A stretch of DNA of 64,000 nt from Harmonia axyridis. Taxonomy: Eukaryota; Arthropoda; Insecta; Coleoptera; Coccinellidae. The stretch covers positions 28,972,812 to 29,036,811 of the forward strand of contig NC_059502.1 of NCBI RefSeq assembly GCF_914767665.1, read 5' to 3'. Shown one piece after another: positions 56,165 to 64,000 of this stretch (the stretch's first letter is position 1; each line of letters begins with the position of its first letter). The notes beneath the pieces are model-generated. The model ran no database searches, had not been told where the DNA came from, and was given only the letters and a program-made list of their open reading frames with translations. A program made the position numbers and the translations under genes.

Positions 56165-56270
56165 CAATGCACACAAGAATTTTTTGGACGAAAATATTCT
56201 TGTGATATATTATACTCTTCTGAGATATGTGATCAAATCTGATGAGGCTAAAAGGATAACTGGAGTGTGG
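56165..56270 (+). repeat. Direct repeat, inner copy
   Basis: Counterpart of 52955-53065 in the same orientation. It abuts the inner end of the right arm. Confidence 0.75.
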
Positions 56271-57047
56271 TCCAGATTAGGTAAAGTTCAATAAAATTCG
56301 CTTCGGATAAAACAACACTTCTCATGAAAAAAGTTCCTATAAACATATATCCTAACAAGCTTCGTTTTAGAGATACAAGGTGTATCAGTTTTTCACTTGA
56401 AACTCTAGTATTATTTTACATTCATTGTTTTGATGAAATTTTCTGAAATAAATACAGCTTTTATTAGATACAAAGGTCTCTTGAATTGTCTTTCCACTAG
56501 TGATAAATGAAAGTACAAAAATATCCATAGTGTATTACTCGTATAACGCTTTCAGTTGGCATTCATTTCAACATTTCAAAAAGAAAAAACAATAAAATCA
56601 AAATAAGATCAAGCAATAAAAAAAACTTGTGAATATTTTTATTGTTTGTTCTTTTTTAAATGTTCAATTGAATGCCATCTGAAGGCGTTATGGCGAACTA
56701 TGGAAATTTTTGTACTTCCTTTTATCACTAATGGAAAAATCTGAAAAATTGATTTTTGTAAAAACACAAAAGGGACTTTTCTAACTCGCTAAAGCTCTGA
56801 GCTTGTTAGATTTTTCACAGAGTTCTAAGAGAGTTGGGGCTTTCATACAAACCAACCAAAGAACTAAATTATCATTTCACCGTTACGTACCCAGGTTATT
56901 TGAGGGGCAGGAGTGATACATTCTATTGAATAATGAATTCGATACCAACTTTGTATTATATTGAATTTATTGTATGAAATTTTCTAATGATATTACCAAA
57001 CTATTATTTTCATTGAAATCTATATCTTTGTTTACATATTCAGTCGT

Positions 57048-57410
57048 TCAAACAATAACAGCACCAGGTTGGACAGCTCCATAAACACCAGCGTAACCTG
57101 AGTAAGGCAAAGCAGAGTAAGGAGAGTAGGCCAAAGGTGCTGAGTATGCGTTGTAAGCGTTGGCGGCTGGAACAATAAATTGGGGCCTTGGTTCTGGTGC
57201 AGCGAATGCTAATGCGAAGAGAGCGAAGGCAAGGAGGATGATCTGAAGAAGAAACAATTATGGTTAAAATCATATTTAGTATGATGCAGGGATTTTTATA
57301 CTTTATACAAACTGAACTGAAATCATATTGTTATTTAATTTTTCTCATCAAAAATGAGATGAGATTAATACTGGGTTTGCGTTTTAGATTATACTCACTT
57401 TAGCGAACAT
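57048..57410 (-). CDS. Gene 9: small secreted Ala/Tyr/Pro-rich protein, subfamily B
   Basis: - strand. Exon 1 57410-57399 (MFAK), intron 57398-57243 (156 bp, GTGAGT to CTTCTTCAG), exon 2 57242-57048. The 68-residue product is the inverted twin of gene 8 with the regular QPGAVIV end. The intron is 28 bp longer than in gene 8 because of extra DNA around 57280-57300. A poly(A) signal is present in the shared downstream DNA (AATAAA near 56970 on the - strand). Genes 8 and 9 are convergent. Function inferred as for gene 5. Confidence 0.87.
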
Positions 57411-57439
57411 CTTGTATAGGTATTTGATCTGTGTGATTC

Positions 57440-57476
57440 AAATGATGCCTTTGACATGTTGATTCCAGCTTATATA
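57440..57476 (-). promoter_or_regulatory. Core promoter of gene 9
   Basis: - strand TATATAAG (57476-57469) and TCATTT initiator (57445-57440). It differs from gene 8 mainly at the TATA box (TATATAAG against TATAAAAG). Confidence 0.65.
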
Positions 57477-57874
57477 TGCAATCCCACAATGTATACGGAG
57501 TCAGCTGTAATTACATTATTCTTGATACAAGCCAATGCCTAGGGATCAGATCGTTTTTTCAGTCATCTGGTACTCATTCCGGTTTGTCGGGATTGCTTCA
57601 AGTCTTTGTTGATGGGATATAAATAGTGCGATTCAAAGGATTTTTCTCATTGCTAAATTTGGAATACGATCAGTATCTGAAAAAGGTTAATTGAAATTGT
57701 CTTCATTTGATTGCAGTCAAGAAAAGAAAATATCGAGAAAAAAATCAAAGAATAGCTCGTCATATTCAATGCAGAAATCAAGCTTTAATTATCTTGTCTG
57801 AATGATATTTCTATGTTGTTAGTATTTCAAGAAACATTCAACTCCGTTCTATGAAGTGAGAAAAAGTGTTTTCT

Positions 57875-60180
57875 GGAAAAAAGTGATAAAATTACATGAA
57901 AAATATAAATAAATAAACTGAGAGACGCTGTCTCTAATGAATTATCTTTCCGAAATTTCGTCAGTGTGAGCAGTCAGCACAGTTAGCAACTAAAGCCATA
58001 TGAAGATTAAGTTTTCCACTGTACTGCCAATTAAATGCCTTAATCGATTAAAACTAAATCGAATACTGACGTGATATCGGGATTCGGGAGCATTTGAGAG
58101 CTAATTCATTTATACGCCCGTTGCTCCTTTGCAAACTACATAATTGTATATACTTATGTATTCTCTATAGGTGGAATTGGTGCATGAATGAAAAAGCGTT
58201 TTGAAGTTCCTGACTGCCCGTCAGTGCTTTCTTCGTATTTTTTCTTATATTCTGCATGATTTTTCCTAATTCTTGTTAATTTATTCATTTATGTACCTCA
58301 GAGATTGAATTAGTAGAATTAATCCCTAATTGAACAAAAATGGTACTTTTACCACTAAGGATTGAAAGTGATTGACACAACTCCAACAAGATTTCTCTTA
58401 TCTGAGTTATCTGACACATTTATGGCGAATTAATTATTTATTATTATCATTTATTTTTCATGTAATCCTTCATAATATTTGTATTATATTTGTAAGGAAA
58501 GAATGGAGAAATTGTTCAATTGAAATTTCTTCACGAAAGGTTTGAAATCATATAAAAAACGCCATTTAGAACTAGGTTATAATAACGTTAACAAAAACAC
58601 TCTAAAAAGAGATGGGTTGACGCAATTTCTCTAAATTTGATATACTTTTTGTCGTTTTCTTGGATTTTAGCATTGGGCTGCGTGCTAATATGCGCCCGAG
58701 CTAAGCGAAGGGGCCATTCCAGGTCTTTTGAGTTCACTGCATCCATTGGGTAATGAACATAGATAGAAGAAGTATACGCAATTTTTACGTGTCCCCAACA
58801 TGGTTAGATTACGTTGTCGGATCGTGATATATTTTCAAATCCACAATTTTCCTATATCATTGAACATTTGGAATGCGATATTTTTCCTAATTGTCAAATT
58901 TATAATTAGCAGAATATTTATTAATATTTTGGATCTACATGCTGAAATCCAAGATTTGGCAACTTTTGCTCTCCTTGTGTCATCGGTTGATTTACGTCGT
59001 TTGGCGAGCTTGCGCGCTTGAAAATTGCGTTCTGAATTTCTCATATATTTAGGTATTCATTTCAATATATTTTGAGTTGATATGAAACGTTGATTCACTA
59101 TGGGACATAAGAAGTGCGTTCTTTGTGAAGAAACCCGTGAATCGAGTGAAATATCGTATCACTGATATGTTTTCATGTCCGCGAGCTTCCATGTCTTTGA
59201 TGTTGGGGACCAAATTTGCTTTCTAAAAATGACATATGCCCCCTCTTTCTATGTTTATTACTCTGAGACTTCATCACATATATAGTATATCTATGTAGAT
59301 TCAACTTATTATTCTGAAGAGAATTTTGTGTTAATTAGAGTGTTCTGTGAATCTGAACTTTCAATGTTTGACGTTTGAACGTTTACAGATTAATATAATT
59401 TATTTATTCGGATGAAAATGATAAGTTAAATGGGAACTCTTGTACAAATTGAAATAAAAAGCGATAATAGAAGAAAGCATATAAATATCAAAACTACTGT
59501 CGGTGATTACTAGCTGAATTCTTCATCATTATCGAAAATGAAATAGAAAAAATATTCAGTAGTTATATCCTGAGTGCTTGCCAAATATTCGATCATTTGG
59601 CAAGCACGAGGGGTATATGAACGACTATTTCCCGAAAAGAATTTCACTCAATTTTAATTGTAGGGCTGAAATATTACAAAACGAAAAATTATTAATTTTG
59701 AATGAAAAGCTCTGTCAACCAATATTTTTTCGATGATTTAAAATGTCACAAAATATTCACTTGAAGCACACGTGCAAATACCCGGATATTTTCACGCTGC
59801 ATTGATATTCAGTTATAATATGTTTATTTAACGGAAAATAAACTTTATTATTATTATTATGAGAGCGCAACTCGAGTGGTATTTGCGAACTACGTCTAGT
59901 GAAGAGATTCATATAATCGAAATATATTGTCTATGCTCGAGTTAGTATTCGTTCCGATTATATAACGAATAACTTCAATAACTATAACCAAAGCACTGCA
60001 TTTTGATAATTCAATGACATTTCAATGACCTTGACTTTTATTATTTTGGCGAACGTCCAAGAATGTTACCATGGAAATGATCCCAATATGGCAGGAGGCG
60101 AAACACCAAAACGATTATACCACGTCGTCAAGGGTATAACTACTCATCAATACGACGTAACTATTGGAAATTGCTTCAAA
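57875..60180. other. Intergenic DNA, few structures
   Basis: No gene is supported. GTCCCCAACAT (about 58791) and ATGTTGGGGAC (about 59194) form a possible 11-bp inverted pair about 400 bp apart. A perfect hairpin lies at 59574-59607. A short (TTA)n is at about 59847-59862. Confidence 0.4.
59574..59607. repeat. Perfect 13-bp hairpin
   Basis: GTGCTTGCCAAAT (59574-59586), 8-base loop, ATTTGGCAAGCAC (59595-59607). Confidence 0.9.
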
Positions 60181-60187
60181 ATCTTTA

Positions 60188-60951
60188 AAGAGTAGCTTCG
60201 AGATTGAGGTAAATTGACAACAGCACAAACTCTGAAGTTTCTGACTGGTGTAAAAGAAGCATGAGTTATTATGGAGAAAAGCAAAAAACCCAACCCTTCC
60301 AAGTGAGAATATGTGTGGTGCAAATATTCCCTAACATGACAACTAAAGTGTGGTGGGCAACCGTCGTGTTGGAACTACAGATTAAGTCAAATTTCCAATG
60401 GTACATCTTCCAAGAGTAAGGGTACATTGTTTCTCGAAAAATACAAATAGTTGGTGCCTTTAGTTGTTACACTATAACAGGAATTTTTTCTGATTAATTT
60501 TATATTAAGACGTTTTCATTGCTTTTTCTAGGTATTTTAGCTCACAAATAGTAACTTATATCAACTCAGTTAGTGAATTCAAAACTGAATAATATTTAAT
60601 TAATGAACTGATTGATTATTTTCAGCCGGGTGTGCAAAAAGCAAAACGTGAATTTTAAACATTTTTTTTTCAGAATCCCTGCATATTTTGTGCTATTTTT
60701 TAGTGCATCAATTGAAGCCATCATTCAACAATATTCACGGAAAAAACTGTTCCGAAAAGTATTTAATTGTACCTACGGCATGAGAGAAATTATTTGAAGT
60801 GAAAAAATTCAACATTTTCATAAAATATCGAATATCTCGAAAACTGTAAGACATTCATGTGAACAATTTTTTTAACATCAGATCGAGCACATTCTGATCT
60901 ACATTCCGTATTCGTTCGACGTAGTCTTTTTGGGACACCCTGTATACTGAA
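60188..60951. repeat. Duplicated block shared with the gene 7 neighbourhood
   Basis: 60188-60290 matches part of the gene 7 intron (about 51045-51150). 60290-60440 matches the decayed transposase at 49960-50240. 60620-60951 matches the transposon end at 50340-50645. In gene 7's locus these pieces are in a different order, so the blocks have been rearranged. Confidence 0.7.
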
Positions 60952-61062
60952 AAAAAAAATATATTGTGTTTATGAATTTATTCCGCAAAAAAGAAATTTA
61001 CATAGGAAGAAACATAATTTTCGTAAAACTTAATACGTATCAGTAACAATTCATTTAGACAT

Positions 61063-62085
61063 TCAAACAATCACAGCACCAGGTTGAATAGCTCCATAAA
61101 CGCTTGGGTAGACACCAGAGTAACCTGAGTAAGGCAAAGCGGAGTAAGGAGAGTAGGCCAAAGGTGCTGAGTATGCCGAGGAGTATGCGCTGTAAGCGGC
61201 GGCGGCTGGAACAACAAATTGGGGCCTTGGTTCTGGTGCAGCGAATGCTACTGCGAAGAGAGCGAAGGCAATGAGGACGATCTGTAAAAAAATTAATTTT
61301 TAATTGCTGAATAAAATTATTATTGGTCAGTATCCAAACTTATTTTTGAATGCAATTCAAATATATCTAACATAGAATGGATGTGTCACAGAGTAGCAAT
61401 CTTACTTTTCAAAAATTGCTTGGGTAGGTTAATATTTCACGAAGGAAATTATTGTCCAACTCATTGCTTTTAATTCACTGTGTTTCAATTTGTGAGATAT
61501 CGCACATTTTCATTAGTTCATTCTCTCTTTCCATATAAAACAACTGAAAAAATTGAGGTTTTTTTATATGTATATTCATCTCAATATAGCGGAAATGAAG
61601 AAACCTGACAGAATATTTCCATTAATAAAATTTTCGAATTAAATACAACAAAATCAGTCATATTTCTGGTAATTGTAAATTGTGAATTTCGAAAAATTAA
61701 TTTTGTTCTCGAATGAAAATGCCTGTAAGTCAATTGAAATGAAATTGATGAATCAAGTATTTATAACCAATTGCAAATATTTTTGAAATAAAGGGCATTT
61801 GTTGTGAAAATTCACCATTTCCAAGGTTCAAAAAAAATATTTGAAATAATTACAATCAACATTCAAACCTTTCGATGTCCTACGATGCATTGAAAATTAT
61901 TTCATTTGTCTTTTATCAGTAATATACCTATTTCCATTACAAAAAATTTTAGTTCCTGGTTACATAGTCTATGATGTATTCTATAAAATTTACACAGTTT
62001 TATTTCTAGACATAGGTGGTTTTTTAATTTTATGATGTCAAATGATTCAAAAATCGAACACATTAATACTCACTTTGGCAAACAT
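61063..62085 (-). CDS. Gene 10: small secreted Ala/Tyr/Pro-rich protein, subfamily B
   Basis: - strand. Exon 1 62085-62074 (ATG TTT GCC AAA, MFAK), intron 62073-61282 (792 bp, GTGAGT to TTTTACAG), exon 2 61281-61063. No ATG precedes exon 2 in its frame, so it is easily missed by a start-to-stop scan. The product has 76 residues: signal ending AFAA (core IVLIAFALFAV), PEPRPQFVVPAAAA, an extra YSAYSS repeat giving YSAYSSAYSAP, then YSPYSALPYSGYSG, VYPSVYGAIQPGAVIV. AATAAA is at 60982-60977. Exon 1 uses different synonymous codons from genes 5-9, so it is an older paralogue. Function inferred as for gene 5. Confidence 0.87.
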
Positions 62086-62120
62086 TTTAGTCGTAATATT
62101 TGATCGGTTCGAATCAAACT

Positions 62121-62152
62121 ATGATCAAGTCTATTCTTTCTCAGCTTTTATA
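62121..62152 (-). promoter_or_regulatory. Core promoter of gene 10
   Basis: - strand TATAAAAG (62152-62145) and a TCAT initiator (62124-62121), 30 bp to its A. Confidence 0.6.
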
Positions 62153-62159
62153 CGAATGC

Positions 62160-62780
62160 CGATAAGAATCCTGGGCGTCACTTGCATATATGATCACCCA
62201 TTTTTGAATTCAGAATTGGACCAACGCCCACTTGAAAGACTCGTAAATCTTAATCGGTCCGATTGATTGTTGTTTATCAATAATTGTAGGTAAATCAGTT
62301 CCTGGTTCCCTAAGTATCAAACTAGTTTTTTGCCATTGTTTATTTGATGATCTCATTTTCCTTCTTGTGAATTCGAGTCATCTGTCTGATTAATTCATTT
62401 CGCCATTTATGTATTGGTTTTCAATGGAATTTTTTGTAGTACATCTTTAAATAAGTATTGTCTATGATATTTTTGAAAATGCATCCGAGGGAGCAGCCAC
62501 TAGTCGTGGGTATCTTGATGAAATTTTAAATAAGTGTAAATGTGTGTAATTTTTCTTGAGAAATATCAATCAATCAGAATTTTCGTTTTTATAAAGATGA
62601 TTAACTTGATAGGATGTCATAATGGTTTTCTGGTGAGACGTTCTCAACTAATTTTATCTCAGGGAATTTTGGCGTTCCATCCCATAACTACTGGATGGAA
62701 TCAAGTAGTTCCTACCGTATACATCTCTCACTTCCATAGCGGAGTCTGGTGACGTAAAACGGTTGGGTTTATGTCCCAAG
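62160..62780. other. Intergenic DNA upstream of gene 10
   Basis: No gene is supported. The proximal 70 bp (GGGCGTCACTTGCATATATGATCA on the + strand) may hold regulatory sites, but I cannot name them. Confidence 0.4.
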
Positions 62781-62784
62781 GGGT

Positions 62785-62985
62785 TAGGGATTCATCAAGC
62801 CAAGTAGCTTGACATTTTAACCAACTACTTGACTTGAAAATCAAACTTGTGAAAAATTACATACTTGAGTTTGACTTGACTTGATTTCAGATATTTATGC
62901 TTGACTTGATATCAAGCTACTTGATATTACTTGAACTTGATATGCACGCGTCGCACGGCATATATTTCTGCAATCTCGTGCGCTC
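62785..62985. repeat. Dispersed CTTGA-rich repeat, copy 2
   Basis: Matches 7575-7740 (TCAAGTAGTTGGTTAAAAT in inverse, TACTTGA(A/G)(C/T)TTGA tracts and a CGCGTCGCACG/CTCGTGCGC segment). Direct and inverted ACTTGACTTGA words are interleaved. Confidence 0.55.
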
Positions 62986-62989
62986 TTAA

Positions 62990-64000
62990 ACACCATAAGG
63001 GGATTCCTCGAGCACCAAGAGACAGAAGTATTCGCTAGTGTTACTTCATCAGTAGTTTTCTCACATTTCTATGAAATCTATTGAATAAATTTGGGTAGTT
63101 CCAGGAATCTGAAGGCTGAAGCCACATTGAAAATATAGGTTTGAAAAACCATTGAAATTAATTAATATTTTTATTAGATATTAAAAGACTCGCAAAAATA
63201 GAATATTAGAAATAGGAAAAATATATAGAATTCATTCAAAAAATATTACACATTTACATTCGAAAAAGTATGGAAAAATTCGAATTCTGGGAGCATTAAA
63301 ATTTATATTCTGTATATATATAATTTGTATTCTCCAAGAAGTATGACTACTGTTAGGCATCTTATTTGCATGCTTCCCACCAAGTTCTTGAGAATATGCT
63401 ATTTCTGGCAGTTCTAGCGTCAAGGGTTCCCTGTAATTGGTCTTTCGATTTTTAAAATGGATACATCAATCTTACATCTTGAAAAATCCCAAAAATGAAA
63501 ATTTTTCATCCAAAAACCTCGAAGTTATTCTTGTTTCAGCGGAGCTCTATTTTCGATTTTTTTTTCGAATTTTCCCGCTCAGAGAGAATTTTCCAACCAA
63601 AACTGAAAAATGTTACATCAAAATAACTCGAAATTTTCTAAGGAATCTATTTCTGCAATAAAAAAATGCTGTTCTAATTTGAAAAACGGAAGTTGACGTC
63701 ATTTCCGGAAAAACCGGAGGTGCTCATGCCTTGAAAATATTTTAGATTTCATCAGCATCGTGAAATACTTATAAGTGCTGAATTTCATGAAAATACGTTC
63801 AGTAGTTTCCCGTATAAATATGGGTGAGGTTCCTCGTGAAAGACCCTGTATATGTGTTGTGGGTTTCATACACAATGGAGGTATGAACCATGGGTGATGA
63901 CAATCACTGAATTTTAATTGATGGGTAATATAGCTTCTTAAGAATGCTACTTTTCGAATTAAAAACTCATTAAATATTGAAATGTTTATTCAAATCGAAT
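62990..64000. other. Intergenic DNA to the window end
   Basis: No gene is supported. A transposon-end-like GACCCTGTATATG is at about 63841-63853. The 60- to 74-codon frames here have no recognisable domain. Confidence 0.4.

Larger units (their letters stand above)
56286..57872 (-). repeat. Inverted duplication, right arm (carries gene 9)
   Basis: Reverse complement of 53080-54728. The arms are separated by about 1.56 kb that holds the tandem repeat, the transposase relic and the inner direct repeat. Confidence 0.85.

Overview
This window reads as insect nuclear DNA. It is AT-rich, its genes have short introns with GT/AG borders and TATA plus TCAGT- or TCATT-type initiators, and it is crowded with insect-type transposons. 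A beetle or another holometabolous insect is likely, but the species cannot be fixed from sequence alone. Host coding content is small: ten short secreted proteins of one family and one probable mitochondrial ATP synthase subunit e gene.

The ten secreted-protein genes form a cluster across the window. Each has a 12-bp coding first exon of four codons, a phase-0 intron, and a second exon. That second exon completes a signal peptide and encodes a low-complexity Ala/Tyr/Ser/Pro protein of about 50-90 residues. Subfamily A (exon 1 reads MMKY or MFKY; PEAKPxPEAKAE after the signal) lies on the + strand at about 2.0, 6.2, 12.6 and 26.5 kb. Subfamily B (exon 1 reads MFAK; APEPRPQF after the signal) lies at about 40.5, 46.3, 50.8, 57.0 and 61.1 kb on the - strand and at 53.5 kb on the + strand. 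They resemble insect cuticle-type or neuropeptide-like-3/4-type small secreted proteins; the exact family name is an inference. The cluster has grown by visible duplication: genes 1 and 2 sit in a tandem repeat, genes 8 and 9 in a 1.6-kb inverted repeat, and genes 7 and 10 share flanks.

The intergenic space is mostly mobile DNA. The largest element is a 7.5-kb errantivirus-type (gypsy-like) LTR retrotransposon at 13.7-21.2 kb with 323-bp LTRs, a 4-bp target duplication, primer-site and polypurine tracts, gag, pol and env. Its pol is open with all key motifs, while gag and env each carry one in-frame TAA. Directly after it lie a broken LINE 3' end (21.7-23.3 kb) and a truncated mariner gene (23.4 kb). 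Elsewhere there are a complete but dead Tc1/mariner-superfamily element with very long terminal repeats (3.4-5.65 kb) and its deletion derivatives (9.15, 37.75 and 44.9 kb), a second decayed Tc1/mariner transposase inside the inverted duplication (55.4 kb), a hAT transposase tail (7.3 kb), two LINE reverse-transcriptase fragments (8.9 and 38.8 kb), a tyrosine-recombinase (Crypton-like) fragment with a nearby 99-bp hairpin (35.75-36.4 kb), several fold-back elements (29.3, 32.1 and 43.2 kb), and a 0.55-kb tetranucleotide microsatellite (43.9 kb).

No tRNA, rRNA, CRISPR or bacterial-type feature was recognised. The gene models rest on splice consensus, shared architecture and paralogue comparison done by eye; no database search was possible.
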